This document shows, one piece after another, positions 39,539 through 52,521 of a stretch of DNA of 64,000 bases (position 1 is its first letter; every line of letters begins with the position of its first letter). A model generated the notes under the pieces. That model was not told the origin of the DNA. It did no database searches and saw nothing but the letters and a program-made list of their open reading frames with translations. A program made the position numbers and the translations under genes. Origin of the DNA: Talinum fruticosum (Eukaryota; Streptophyta; Magnoliopsida; Caryophyllales; Talinaceae); NCBI GenBank assembly GCA_021018815.1, contig JAITYX010000021.1:4431001-4495000 (forward strand), in the 5' to 3' direction.

Positions 39539-41207
39539 AGGACTACACTTGACTATTATATATTTTAGCCACAGTATATTATATCCCACAGTTCCCCCTT
39601 CTCCTCCTTGTATCTAATGGTATTGCACTGGCCTTTACACCTACAGTAAACTCAAAAGGGGCTAGGGAGGAGCGAGGAATGGGCTATTTGTTTGATAACC
39701 TAGTTAAAGAAAGTGTTCTTCTCATACATTAAAAGTGTCATAATTCACATTCAAGTACATTTGCCAAAAAGAAAATTCTGATCTTCTCATGATTTGTTGG
39801 ATATTACTGTGATTCAATGAGAAATTTATATTGATTGACAGCACCAGATCCCAGCCACGAATCAATACATCAACCAGAAAGAAGGCTAAACTTTTGACCA
39901 TAATCATTTCAAAATGATTCTTTCGGCAATTTACCTATAGTGGGTGGTCCGGGTTTCTGGTCTACAAAACCAAGAGACAGAATGGTAGAGCTGATACAGA
40001 AAATGAGAAGAAAATCAAGGAAACAATTGGCAAAAACTGATATTGCTACTGCCAGCTACACATCAAAACGACTCGTTCTGGAAGAATATCCTCTCTCTAG
40101 ATGACCCAGTGGAAAATACTACTCTTGTAGGGGCTAGGATGCATACAAGTGGCCACCTACCCACCTCCACAACTGCCCCGGCCAAAAAAAAAAAAAGAAA
40201 AAAAAAACCAGCCATGCGTAGGAAGCACTTTGGGGAATCTGGTTTGGTGTAGTTGAGGTTTTAACTCCGATAATGTAGTGATGCTCACAGACGAAAATGT
40301 AGCGACACTTGCTGCTTCAGGAATCTGAATACTTCACCCCGACTAAGATGATCTACTTTCTGGAAACTTATCGGGTAACAATACCCTATCAAACCTTACA
40401 GAATTGTGTTCCCTATCAATTTATCAAAGACCATTCAAAGGAGGAACGCAGTGTTAAGCCTTTCTGAAACTGTACTATCTTACCAAGAGCTTTGATTAAC
40501 TTAAGGCACCAAAATGACAAGATCATACATCTAAAGTGTCAAAACTCAAAAGAATAGTTGTTCGTCTTATGCCGCTCTTTATACTCTCGCTTATTGCTAT
40601 GTCTCCTAGTTTCCAGACTTATGATCAACAACCAGCTACATAGCAGCCATGACTAAATTCTAACTAGGCAATACAATGTGCTTAATTCTGAACCTCCAAT
40701 TACTCACCCCAGTAATTAGGAACTGGTTTCATAGTTTTTGTACTCATATATACGACAAAGAAGCCAATGATTTCATCGTATATAAAGCTCCAAGATTCCC
40801 ACCCCACCCCCCACAAAAAAAAAAAAAAAGAGGGGGCGGGGGAGAATCTACAATGATTTTGCAATGGGTAATTTCCTCAACCCAAAATGAACAAATTCAT
40901 AAAACTAATGCCTCTCAAAAGTCAAGAGGCTCCCATGGTCCCTCATAACACAGGACTGTTTCCAATGTATTCAACCCTACCCATATACCACCTTAAAGAG
41001 GCGATTTTCGTTAGATACCACTGATTGAAAGGTAACACAATTCAATGATACATTCAAAAGAGGAATTCGAGGCCCCAATACATCCCATAATTAAGATCAC
41101 AAAATGCAGCTACAATACATAAATGCTTAATTTTACAACAGAAAAAGCAATGGTGATGCATATGAGAGCTACAACAACAAAATTGGAGTTAGGGTTTCCA
41201 GATTTCA

Positions 41208-41283
41208 TACCTTTTTGTCTTTCTGGTTAATGGTTTTGGGAGCCATCAGCTCGCAATGCCTACTTGAGGGCTTCCATTCCATG
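41208..41283 (-). other. Possible first exon, minus strand
   Basis: ATG at 41282 opens a 24-codon frame (MEWKPSSRHCELMAPKTINQ then KDKK) ending at a good donor, GTATGA, and preceded by a CT-rich leader-like tract. I found no convincing following exon, so this is a hint only. Confidence 0.2.
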
Positions 41284-41353
41284 TACTCAACCTGGAAACA
41301 GGAGTCTCTCTCCAAACTTCAGACCCCAAAAAAAAAAAAGAGAAAAAACCAGG

Positions 41354-41357
<4 letters not shown>

Positions 41358-41382
<25 letters not shown>
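41358..41382. repeat. (CT)n microsatellite
   Basis: About twelve CT units, next to an A-run at 41328-41339. Confidence 0.9.
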
Positions 41383-41384
<2 letters not shown>

Positions 41385-42721
41385 ATTTCTGGAGTCTTTT
41401 GTCTATTATCTGATCTTTTATCTCATCAAATGTTTACGGTATATTTTTAGATGTGAGTTTGAACAATATAAATAATAAATTTTTTGTCCGAATTTAAAAT
41501 TCGAATGAATAATTGATAACTACATCTAATTTTTTCAAATCAAACAAATTCGGATGTTCAAATTGGACAAACCATAACATAAAAAAGAGTCTAAGAGACT
41601 TCTAACAAACTTATATTAGGATCTCACTAATGGTGAAAATTAAGTAAAAATTAAAAATATATAGAAAAAGTTATATAAAGAGCATATTCTTTTTAATCTC
41701 ATTATATGTTAGACATCCAATAAAATTGCTTCTCATTTTGCATCATTTCAATATAGATTTTGTAACAGAGTATTAGAAATATTATTGTAATACTCTATTA
41801 CTTTGTTTGATGATAATATTAATTTGTGATACTTGCTCTATTTTATTTTAAGAATGTTAGATAAAATATTACGAATTTTAGAGTTATTAAATGCAAATAA
41901 TACACTTTTAATGTACACCAACAGTATGAACTTTGATCATATTTAATGTCGATAGAGTATCATTGAATTAAGGGACTATGACTTAGCGGAGCGCGATGAC
42001 TTAGCAGGTGAACTTGTTGACATTAACAACACAGTTGAAGGTTTGACTTTTACTTCTTTTATTTGCATTGATAAATAAACAAACATTTATTCAACCGAGA
42101 AAAAAGTCAAAGTAAAATCTTCAATTCCGTCGTTAACGTCGGCGGTTTCATATGACACGTTATCACTCTGTCGAGTCACGATTCCTTAATTTTGTAGTTT
42201 ACGCTTGTATTGAATATGGTTAAAATTTATATTGCTTGGTCCAAGAAAAAGTTTATATTATTTTTATCTAAAATTGGTATATATTTATCCAAAAATCCCT
42301 TTTTTAAAGAATTTCTTATAATGTTAGACAATTTTTCTTTGGTATTTCAACGAGTAAAAAACAGTATAATATATAATTATAATAAAAAAATATGCATTTG
42401 AGATATAATGACAAACAATTATTTTTCTTGATTTATTAAAATTACACATTTATCAAATTTTTTTTAATTTTACTAAAATTAGTAATAGAAATCTAATAAT
42501 GCGGCTAAAATTATGAAAGTTATGATGGCTGCCATGGTTGCGATTTTGGGGCAACCAGTATACCGCAGTAAAAAAACCTTAATTGGTTACCTTAAATGAA
42601 CTTGTTTATAGTTGTTCCTACCTAATTCTGTAATAATAATCTAATTATCTGTATAACCACGCTTTTTAGCGATACTGGAAGGTGACTCCGCAGGCTTCCA
42701 GTTGCAGAGTTGGGCGAGGAG

Positions 42722-42740
42722 GGAGAGAGAGAGAGAGAGG
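42722..42740. repeat. (GA)n tract abutting the ATG of the diflavin reductase gene
   Basis: A G/A tract ends directly at the start codon at 42741, so it lies in the 5' leader. The mRNA would carry a purine-only stretch immediately upstream of the start. Confidence 0.85.
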
Positions 42741-45700
42741 ATGGAGGAGAAGCAGAAACTGGTGATTCTTTATGCTACTCAGACCGGCAATGCTATGGAT
42801 GCCGCCGAACGCATTGCCCGAGAAGCCGACCGCCGAGCCTGCCCTGTTTCTGTCCTTCCCATCGATCAATTTGATCCCGTATGCTCCTCTTTCCATCTCA
42901 TCTACCCTTCTCCTGCTTCGATCTTTTTAGGTTTTTTTTTTGGTCGGGGGTCGGGGGGTGGGGGTGGGGGTGGTTTGAAGTGGGCAGGGAATGAAATTTG
43001 GATTGATTAGCGTATCGTACTTCTAAGGGTTTCGAAACTCACATCTGAACTTTTGTCTATGTGGGTTTGCTAGTAAAGAAAGATTCTTTTTTTGTGAAAA
43101 TTTGAATTGTATTTCTTCCTCCTCTTACCCAATCCTAAAAGGGATTGCGTAGATGAGTAGCAGAGTCAGTGATAGGATGATTTTGAAATTTGTGGGTTCA
43201 AATGAAAAGCTTTTGTTTGCTTCCTGCTTGATGAGAAAGTGGGGGAGATTGTCTTGCATATATTAGGAAGTATAATTTTTTGGTGGACGCAGATTTGATT
43301 TGGAAGTTTAGTTGCTAGTTTTATAGAGCAATTATTGGCCCAAGGGATCTGGGTTATTAATGTTAAAAGACTTTTTGTTATTGAAATAAGCGCTAAAAAA
43401 TTTGAGTGAAAAAGTTTGGTTAGATTAATCCCTTCTTGTGGTGTCCTTTCTTTCATCTTTATGCATAATCGTCTTAAGGAACATTGTTTTTTCAGGATTT
43501 AGATAATTATGCTTGTTCATCGTGGCTTTAACTATTTGGTCATACACTGTCCCCATTTCAGAGTTCACTACCTGATCAAAGAACAGTAATCTTTGTTGTT
43601 TCTACTACCGGCCAGGGTGACACACCTGATTCAATGAAGGTCAGTGTAACCACATCAAGTTTTTGGATAGAATATACTCATCTTGAAGTGAAAATTTAAC
43701 AATCATTTACAACAAATCGTAGGTTTTTTGGAGGTTTCTTTTACAGAGACACCTTACTCAACATTGGTTGGGAGCTGTGAACTATGCAGTTTTTGGATTG
43801 GGTGACTCAGGCTACCAGAAATACAATGTAATACTTCTAGGGCTCTAATTATCATTGGGGAACCCTGGTACCTCTTTCTCTCTTGGTAGGCTTTTTGGAA
43901 TCTGCTTATGTCATGTGATTCAGTTGTTAATTCCAAGTATTGTGCATAAATTAAACCCCACAAGATGATGAAACAAGTATCGAGAACTTTGTCGACCTTT
44001 GATTGCTACATGCTCTAGATTTACCAAGAAACATACAGCTATGTATACAGTTAGTATATTTTGAATTTTTCGGAGCTTCCAGTGAACTCACAGTCAAATA
44101 TGTTTATGAACACTTATATGTCCATCTAGTTGAGATTATTGAGTTGTCCACTTCATTAGAAACCATTCTCAATGATATGGGGACACACTAGCTGAGCCTA
44201 ACAGTTCGTTTTGTTGGCCTTGACTTGGAACTTATATTGCATTTCCCCTTTGTTGCAGTTTGTTGCAAAGAAGCTGGATAAAAGGCTTTCAGATCTTGGT
44301 GGAAAAACAATTATTGAGAAAGGTCTAGGAGATGATCAACATCCTTCAGGGTATGATGTGGATGAATACATTGTATGAAAGTTTCGCGTGGTCAAAGTAT
44401 CTGACATATATAGGTGTCTGTTATGAATGATATGAAGCTTCTTTTTGCGCTCCGACTAATTGCACTCCTATCAAATTCTTTCTTACTTTGTTGATTACCA
44501 TTTGCATATCTTCTTCCGTGATTGAAATCAGAATATCTCAGAGCCAATAGTTTACTGGTGTGCATTCAGGCTTGTATTCAGCTCTGCTGATGAAAAACTT
44601 CTCTTCATTTGCATTTCATAGGTATGAAGGAGCTCTAGACCCGTGGATGTCTTCGCTGTGGAGCTCATTGTATCAAATAAATTCAGAACTCTTCCCAAAA
44701 GGATTGAACTTTATAGTTCCAGATACAGAATTGATGGTTCAACCTAAAGTCGTTATCACGTATCATGCCTCTAATCAGGGAGTTCATTGTTATCAGATAC
44801 CTCAGGTAGCTTTTGTTGGTTCTGATATTTACTGTCTTGTCCATCTTGTGCCTTGTATTTTCTGGTAAACTTGGAGAGGCTGTGGACTGTTGGCTAGCTG
44901 CTTGCTTCATTGCGTGTGCATGGAATGCTCCCTAGACTCCATTTCCTTTTCCAAATCAAATCCATACCCTAAGACTCCCACCTAGACGGGGCTTTTTTTC
45001 GTGTGTGTGTTGGGGGGTGTACTCCACTTCCTTTGTCTCTTATCAATATTTATACAAGAAAATTGATCATTTTGCTATCCAATGGAATCAAAGTAATTTA
45101 TGCCTTTGTGGACACTCTTGTTGGTGTTCCATTCCACTATAGACATGTGATATTTCTTTATGATTTATTTTCAGGTTTAGATTCCAAGGCAATGCAAATT
45201 GAATGTGCTCGTTTAATGTCACCTGCGAAATTTCCTACAGATAAGAGTAGGCCTCACTGTTGGCTAAGAATGGTATTCCTATTACCCATAACTGTATTTG
45301 CAGATAACTTAATGGTTGTTGGTTTCTCCTGTACATTTTAGGTCATTTTCTTCTTTGGAATCTATTTTGAAGTGAGTGTTGAGTATGCTCCTTTTCTTCA
45401 TGTTTCTCCCTTTTAGGCTGGCAATTCCAATTGCCCCCTCTTTGAGCTAACTATTGGTATAATCTTTAGTATCTTCTTGTAAATAATATTTTTGCCAATG
45501 AAAATGGAGAAAATATTAAATTAATAGGTATATGTTATAGCATCTTGTCATACCACTGGAGACAACCTCTCTACACGTACAGGTAAATTGAGTATGTTTG
45601 GATCTCCAACGATCCTGTTGAGGTGGGATCAACACTGGGGGGCTAGTGGTGTTATTGTATCTTCTTCATTTTATTTAAAAGATTGGCTGGATGTTTTTTA

Positions 45701-48459
45701 TGCACTTATCCTTTGCAAAGATTGTGCAAATGCTGTATGGCACTGCAGTGTTTGATTTACGGAATGATTCCGTTTTCTCGAAATCAACGAGTGCTTACGC
45801 GTAATCAAATAGAATAATAGATTAGTATTAGCATGAAGGTATTATTGTTCTGAAATTGTACACATTGATTATTGGTTGAAATTCTCCCTTTCAGACGAAG
45901 AACAGTTCGTTAACAAGAGAAGGTTGTGGAAGAGATGTGCGACATCTTGAATTTGAATTTCATTCATCTGTGAGTTGTGAAGCCGTTTACTTTAATTAGA
46001 GAGCAAATTGTAATTGATCATTGAATTACTATGCTCCCTGTTTGGTTGAAATTTCTGAATTGTCTTTCAGGCTGTTGAATATGAAGTAGGTGATGTACTT
46101 GAGATTCTTCCATCTCAAAATCCTGATGCTGTAGACGCATTCATACACAGATGTAACTTGGACCCTGAAGCACTCATCACAGTATGTGAATTAAGTACCA
46201 TTACAAGTTCCTTAATATACTTTCCTTTTGATTGGGTGGATATGAACTTCATATTGGTACTTTTGCCCAAATTATGAAAAACCACTTAATCCAAATCCAA
46301 TGAACAGTACACATTATAGAACGTAATAGAATTGCTAGAATAACATAGTTGTGATTGCATAAATATTGAACACTCATGACAATCTTGAATACTGTGATTA
46401 CTTATTTTCAGAGTCTTGTTTCTCCCCAAGCCGGATGATACCTATAGGGCGTATTGATTAGGAAAATTTGATTGACATATAACAAAAAGTAAGGAAAATT
46501 TGATTGACATATAACAAAAAGTAACGAAAATTTGATAGAAAGTTGAAAACACCAAAAATTTCCTAAATCCAAACATAGAGGGATAGTGTCTAGAAGTTGT
46601 GTGACTATATCGTGGAACTTGGTTGCCCTGAAAAGAGAGTGTTTATGACTGATGAGCCATCCCATCCACGGGTTTAGAGATCTCACATGCAGCATCTCTG
46701 GGACCTCGTTTTGTGCTGAGCGAACCAATTGGCTTTGTATATAATATCTTGTTCGGTTCTGTTTCTATACCGTAGGCTTAATCCTTATACCCAAAGCTGT
46801 TCTTGTAAACACTACAGGTTCAATTGAGAGATGTTGCAGAAGATCCGTGTAGGGTGCCTATCAGACTGCAAACATTTGTGGAGTTGACCATGGATATTGC
46901 CTCAGCTTCCCCTCGACGATATTTCTTTGAGGTACTTCGATTCCTGCTGGAAATTTATCAGTTTTATTTGCCTGAAGCCGTTTATTCTTTCAGAGAGCTA
47001 GGACACTCGCAAATAGCCAATTGTTTTCAATTTGAGCGTTTTGAAAGCTCCATTTTGGTCATTTATCGAGAATCGTGTGATTAAAAACGGAATAGCTTGA
47101 GGAAAGTGTAAAACAGAAACAAGATACATAATCCTTCCCTTCTCCCTTTTGCATGCCATAATTTCTTCCAGTGGATCCCCAGGGGGTTATTTTCTTTCTT
47201 CGATTACCTATGCCATGACTTCCCCAGGTGATGAGTCACTACGCAAGTGCTGAGCATGAGAAAGAAAGACTCAAATATTTTGCCTCACCTGAAGGACGAG
47301 ATGACTTGTACCAATATAATCAAAAGGAGAGAAGAACAGTACTTGAGGTGAGTTCCTTTCACTGACATCTGTTGTCTCTATTAGTTTGCCTCACAAGTTC
47401 TACTTCATTTACCATTTCCATTGTACTTTAGGTCTTAGAGGATTTTCCTTCTGTCCAAATGCCATTTGAATGGTTGGTTCAGTTGGTTCCCCCTTTGAAA
47501 ACTAGGGCCTTTTCCATCTCCTCCTCTCCTGTCGCTCATCCTGACCAAGTCCACCTGACTGTGAGTGTGGTGTCATGGATGACACCCTTCAAGAGAAAGC
47601 GGTCTGGTCTCTGCTCGAAGTGGCTTGCTGAACTCGATCCTCAACAAGGTCTTTGCCCCGCTACTTCTATTCTTTTTAATGTTATAAAAATATTTTATCT
47701 AGTGAACTTTAACTTACTCCTGTATAAAATGACCGTCCTCTTTGACTTTTTATAATTATATTTATAGATTAAGAAAAGGACACTTTGGGCTTCCCACAAT
47801 GAATTCAAGATATCCAAAATAAGTAGTAAACCAATCATTTGGAGTTGCAAGAAATATTAATTAGAATTTAGAAGTATTAATTATAGTACATATGCCAAAT
47901 TTTAATCTTGCTAATATGAACAGAAACAGGGGTCTATGTTCCGGTGTGGTTTCAGAAGGGCTTACTTCCCGCCCCATCACCATCACTTCCCCTCATCCTC
48001 ATAGGACCTGGGACTGGCTGTGCTCCTTTCCGGGGATTTATAGCAGAGAGAGCTGTCCAGAGTGAGAGCGGCCCCACTGCTCCCATTCTCTTCTTCTTTG
48101 GCTGCCGGAAGGAAGAAGATGACTTCTTATACAGCGACTTTTGGCTATCCCATTCACAAAATGGAGGAGTTCTCTCAGAGGAAAAAGGCGGAGGCTTTTC
48201 CGTCGCCTTCTCAAGAGACCAGCCTCAGAAAGTCTACGTGCAGCATAAAATGCGGGATCACAGCCAGAAAATATGGGATTTGCTCGGGAAGGGGGCTTCA
48301 GTGTATGTCGCTGGATCTTCAACCAAAATGCCATCCGATGTTATGGCGACTTTTGAAGAGATCATTAGCGAGGAAGGTAGAGTGCCTAAGGAAGCGGCAG
48401 TGAGATGGCTTAGGGCATTGGAGAAGGCTGGGAGATACCATGTTGAAGCTTGGTCTTGA
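42741..48459 (+). CDS. ATR3: NADPH-dependent diflavin oxidoreductase (ATR3/TAH18/NDOR1 family), 12 exons
   Basis: Exons 42741-42878, 43562-43639, 43723-43827, 44259-44350, 44622-44805, 45175-45272, 45895-45969, 46071-46181, 46818-46931, 47228-47347, 47432-47648, 47924-48459; about 622 residues, the family's normal length. The N-terminal flavodoxin domain shows YATQTGNAMDAAERIA, VSTTGQGDTPDS and FGLGDSGYQKYN for FMN. The FAD domain shows RAFSISSSP. The NADPH domain shows GPGTGCAPFRGF and FFFGCR, ending HVEAWS. In yeast, humans and Arabidopsis this protein passes electrons to Dre2/anamorsin in cytosolic iron-sulfur cluster assembly. Exon 6 is 98 bases between phase-0 introns, so one base is missing; a fourth T in the run 45176-45178 gives VLDSKAMQIECARLMSP. 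All other exons are clean. Confidence 0.93.
46460..46535. repeat. 32-bp tandem repeat in intron 8 of ATR3
   Basis: Units begin at 46460 and 46492 (AGGAAAATTTGATTGACATA), with a partial third copy from 46524. It is followed by TTTCCTAAATCCAAAC, inverted relative to TTAGGAAAAT at the left, so it may sit inside a small MITE. Confidence 0.85.
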
Positions 48460-49414
48460 AACTTATTTGCTCGATTGCAGATTTCTTGTACTATTATTAG
48501 CGAACAGGTGGTGCCTTTATTCATATAAATTCATTGTTGGAGGGAGGGATGGCTTTTGTCAAACTTTTCCGTTTTTCTGCTATACTTAAGGTGTAATTTA
48601 CTGTTGTCTAGGGATAGATAAGTTCCTTAGGAACCCACATGTAAGTTATGAGTTATTATGAGGATTTTTATAATTGAGAGGTTAAAGTTCATTGTTATGT
48701 TATCCATCTGTTGGCTCCCTGGGGCTTGGGCTCTTGTTTGCACCCAAAAAAGGGTAAAATTTGGTACATTGTCATCTTCATATAAACAACTTTTTCTTTT
48801 TGTAAAAGAATGTACAAAGACTAACTTTATAAATTGAGTTAATTCATACATATTGCTGGAAGTTGAATTAATTGACACCTATACTAAAATCTATATTTTA
48901 AGCCTTCTATTATTAATTGAACTCTTTTAATTAAGTTGCTATTTTATGAAAGTTCTTCTAGCTATATGTGATTATTATTAGTTATTTCAGAACTTTACTC
49001 TTTGGTTCAATCTAGCCATGAAAGATACGTCTATTATCTTATTAGTCTGTCAGATAGTAAGAAGTTTCTCTTTTATTTTAATCAAATACAAATTAGATTT
49101 AAATTAAATAACTAACTTTGATCACTTTTTCACGACCACTTATATGAAATTTGTTTGGATACAGCAATGCATTTAAAACTCTTCCATATTCAATTATGAT
49201 AACTTAGACGCATAATCCTTTTCAAATTAACACTATTTAAATCCTCATATCGATATCTTACTCTCTTCAAAAAAAAAAAAAAAGTAAAAGAAAACATATG
49301 CTATCCAAATTTTAAGCTTTTTCTTATCCTGATATCATTTCTCAGGGAAGCACCATTTCCTCCTTCTCTCTCTCTCTCGCTTTCGTCTCTCCATTCACTA
49401 GAAGAACATAGAAG
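48460..49414. other. Intergenic region between ATR3 and PSRP3
   Basis: The 3' UTR of the diflavin reductase gene, AT-rich spacer, and a CT-rich leader (about 49361-49379) before the PSRP3 ATG. No gene was seen. Confidence 0.6.
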
Positions 49415-50813
49415 ATGTTATCAATGGCGGTCCAGCCCAATATTAGTTCCATTGTTCAACCCTCGGCATATTCATCTCCGAAACTCGCCCGTAAACCCTT
49501 GAAGACTCCCAATTTTGCAAACCCAAAACCCTTTTCTTCGCCTTCATTATCATCTTTCCCCCAGTTAAGGAAGCAAGACCGGAGCTTTTCTCTCTCCGTT
49601 GCTTCCCCTGAAGCCATTTCCGATGTCTCCCTCGATGCCGTTGATGATGAAGTCGCCACCGACAAAGAGGTTCTTTTTCTCTTCGTTTTCTTCTCTCTCA
49701 GCTCGTGAATTTTGGCGATTGAATTCTATGAAGTAATCGATTAATTGGAAGATTTTGGGTAATTTTGATTTATGCTCTGCTAGCTGGGAAGGTGGAAAAT
49801 TAATTGAATTTCAACGTGAAATTTGGTGTTTGATTGCATCAAACATATGGGTGTTTCTAGAAAATTAGTTTGAATTCATAGGATTTGTTTTGATTTCATC
49901 TTTGTGTTAAAAGTTTGGTTCATACCTCATAAACCCTTTACAATTGTAAGAGCAATTATATACCGAGTGTCCAACAAAACAATGCTCCGAAGTGTTGCCT
50001 TGGCCAATGCTAGACCATACCACCGCGTGTATTTAATCCACCTACATATTATTCATGCATAACAAGGGAATATGAACAATTTTGTTAACATGTATGAACA
50101 ATATATAGGCTATGTTACGATGACTCTTCATTTTACCTTACCTTACTTGTCTGGACACTCTTGACACTTGGACTAGGGTATGACACTTGGACATATATCC
50201 ATATCGGGCACAATACCTGAGTCCGAGAAGCATAGTATCTAGGCGGGAGTGAGTGAGTACTCGTTGGAGTACGTTTTAATTTGCTAGGCAAGGCTGTGTA
50301 CATCTGAACTTGGATTGCGGTTTAATGTGATCAATAGTTGAGGCTTGGTGGTGGTGGTGGTGGTTGTGTATGTTGAAGGGCATATAATGCTCGTGGACTG
50401 TGCAAACTTTGCTTCCTTTCTTCATGATTTGTAAATTAAGTTTTATGGGGTTGAATTAAATTAAAGTTGGTAATGCTATCTGTTGTGAATAGTGAGTTAT
50501 AACTGAATTTTGGTTTTTTTGGTTAATGAAGGTCAAAGTGGGTGTGAAGCCAATGGAAAAACCAAGGCTGGTTCTGAAATTCATTTGGATGGAGAAGAAC
50601 ATTGGCCTAGCACTTGATCAAAACTTACCGGGTCATGGAACTGTACCCTTAAGTCCATACTACTTCTGGCCAAGAAAGGATGCTTGGGAAGAGCTCAAGG
50701 TGTTGCTCGAGAGCAAGCCTTGGATATCACAAAAACAAATGATTATCCTTCTTAATCAAGCCACCGATATCATCAATTTGTGGCAACAAAGTGGTGGTAA
50801 CCTCGCATCTTGA
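49415..50813 (+). CDS. PSRP3: Plastid-specific 30S ribosomal protein 3 (PSRP3 / cS23, Ycf65-like)
   Basis: Exons 49415-49669 and 50532-50813 encode 178 residues with intact frame. The first 60-70 residues are Ser/Pro/Lys-rich and low in acidic residues, typical of a chloroplast transit peptide, followed by an acidic linker ([16 protein letters not shown]). The mature domain after the intron is the conserved Ycf65/PSRP3 core: [40 protein letters not shown], and a C-terminal helix ending [12 protein letters not shown]. It is a component of the plastid ribosome small subunit, related to cyanobacterial Ycf65; some algae encode it in the plastid. A second in-frame ATG lies three codons downstream of the first. 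The intron is about 860 bases with no other feature. Confidence 0.95.
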
Positions 50814-51345
50814 GTTAGAGTAATTTAGCCTTTCCTTGTCGAGGGATTTTTTATTTTCATCAACTAGAGATCACTCGTACTTGTTGTGCAATATGTGTTA
50901 TGATTTGAGCATTCATAGATATATATTGCATCAGCTTTGAATTTGTGTACCTACATTCTGAAGTTCGATTCTCGGAGTCATGATCAGTGATGGAGCTTCA
51001 AAGGGCCATAAGTCCATAGCCGGAGGATCTTCATGTCTTCATTGAAAAATGTGTGTTTTTAAACTCTTGGGGGTGCTTATGTGCTATGCTTAATTAGTTG
51101 CATTGCATTGCTTGGCTTTCGTACTGAGGTTGTTCCATAGAGGACATGGAGTCGAGCCCTGCAGCCACTCCCACTTTGCCACAACACGCCCAAAACGGAA
51201 TGGTTACTTGGGAAATTTGCCAATGAGCGTTCCACACTGGATGTATCCAGTATGCGTATTCTGTCATGCGCAGGATTTTCCGTGCCACATGCTCACTTGT
51301 CATGCTTAAAGTTCATCAGGCCAAATCTGGTGTTGTGTAAGATAC

Positions 51346-51749
51346 AGGTCGTGTTCGATAAAATTAGCTATTTTAGTAGTGTTTAACTGTTTTAGTAATT
51401 TTTAGTTGTTATTGACTAGTGGTTAGTGGTTAGATTGTTTAACTAATGATTTAAAATAAGCGTGTTTGGTAATAGTATCTATTTAAATAGCAGATTTGTA
51501 TAAAATGACTTAAAAGGACATAATTTATAAGAGCTTTTAGAAAATAAAAGGAGAATTTTGGAAATTATGTGCAAACACTAGGTAGTGTTTTTGAAAACGT
51601 TACTTTGAGTAGTTTTTGAAAATACTACCTAAAATTTTAATCAATATGTCAAACATTACGGTGCCAAACACTTATATTTTTAGATAAGTAGTGTTTTACC
51701 TCCTCTAAAACACTAATTACTACCTTAAAAGTTACTGCCGAACACACCT
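51346..51749. mobile_element. MITE-like element, inverted termini around GTGTTCG
   Basis: The left end AGGTCGTGTTCG and the right end, read inward, AGGTGTGTTCGG are similar inverted repeats. Sub-terminal arms (AGCTATTTTAGTAGTG versus AGGTAGTAATTAGTG inward) also resemble each other. It is about 404 bp with no coding capacity. A clean target duplication is not visible because the right flank is an ATA repeat. Confidence 0.5.
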
Positions 51750-51763
51750 ATAATAATAATAAC

Positions 51764-51798
<35 letters not shown>

Positions 51799-51804
51799 TA
51801 AAAA
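51750..51804. repeat. (ATA)n microsatellite
   Basis: An interrupted ATA/AAT run directly next to the MITE-like element's right end. Confidence 0.9.
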
Positions 51805-52521
51805 TGGAAAAAAACACAAGAACCATTTTCTGCAAAAACTCTTTGGTGGTTTTTGTTTTTGGGTGACAGGTGTTGTCTTTGCAGGAGTAGAGTTCTCGGA
51901 TGTAATTGCCTCTTAATTTTTTTTTTCTAACTTTGCTACTGAAATATTATGTACCAACTGTAGCAAGTTTTATGCGATTTTTATCCTTCCAATTTAAATA
52001 AAATAAAAAAAGTAGATGAAAATATTACTCCCTTAGAATTGGTAGTTCGTTAGAGCCCTCTCTCCATCTCCCACCCCGTCTGGCAAAACCCATTTGAAGA
52101 ATCGAAAATCCCTAGTTTGTCGGTGTTCATCGAAAAGCTGAGAAATCCTTTTACAGAGGTAAGAGGGGATGAACATCAAGCACAATTAGATTACTTATTA
52201 GGGTTTGAATCGTTGTTTGAAATGATGAAAATAGTGAATTTTCATATCCTCCGACAGAAGACATGGGCTCTCAACTAACACGGACACTTGCACCTCAAAT
52301 AAGTAGAGCACAAAAATTATCTTGTGAAATGAAGGCCAATGGAAGTAAGTAAAATTTGTACATAAGAAACTGAGAAAATCAACATCCCACTATTCAGTAC
52401 ATCCCGGATTTGCAACCAACCCACAAAACCGACTTAAGGAGCCTGACAATATGATAATTATAAAGGCAAGTCTTCTATTGGCATCCGTAAAAAGAGTGCC
52501 CAAGGAAGAAACATCCAAGTT

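Larger units (their letters stand above)
39539..42740. other. Intergenic region upstream of the diflavin reductase gene
   Basis: AT-rich with an A-run/G-run junction at 40816-40843, a (CT)n tract at 41358-41382 and a possible minus-strand first exon near 41208-41283. There is no supported protein gene. The last 100 bases include the promoter or leader of the diflavin reductase gene and end in a (GA)n tract. Confidence 0.55.
50814..52521. other. Intergenic region between PSRP3 and RAD23
   Basis: 3' UTR of PSRP3, a MITE-like element at 51346-51749, an adjoining (ATA)n tract, and a stretch (about 52.03-52.16 kb) that resembles a leader exon ending in a GTAAGA donor but leads to no coding exon. 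The end is the presumed 3' UTR of the minus-strand RAD23 gene. Confidence 0.55.

Noticed and set aside
52030..52160. Leader-like exon ending in a GTAAGA donor
   Set aside because: No plus-strand coding exon follows before the RAD23 gene on the other strand.
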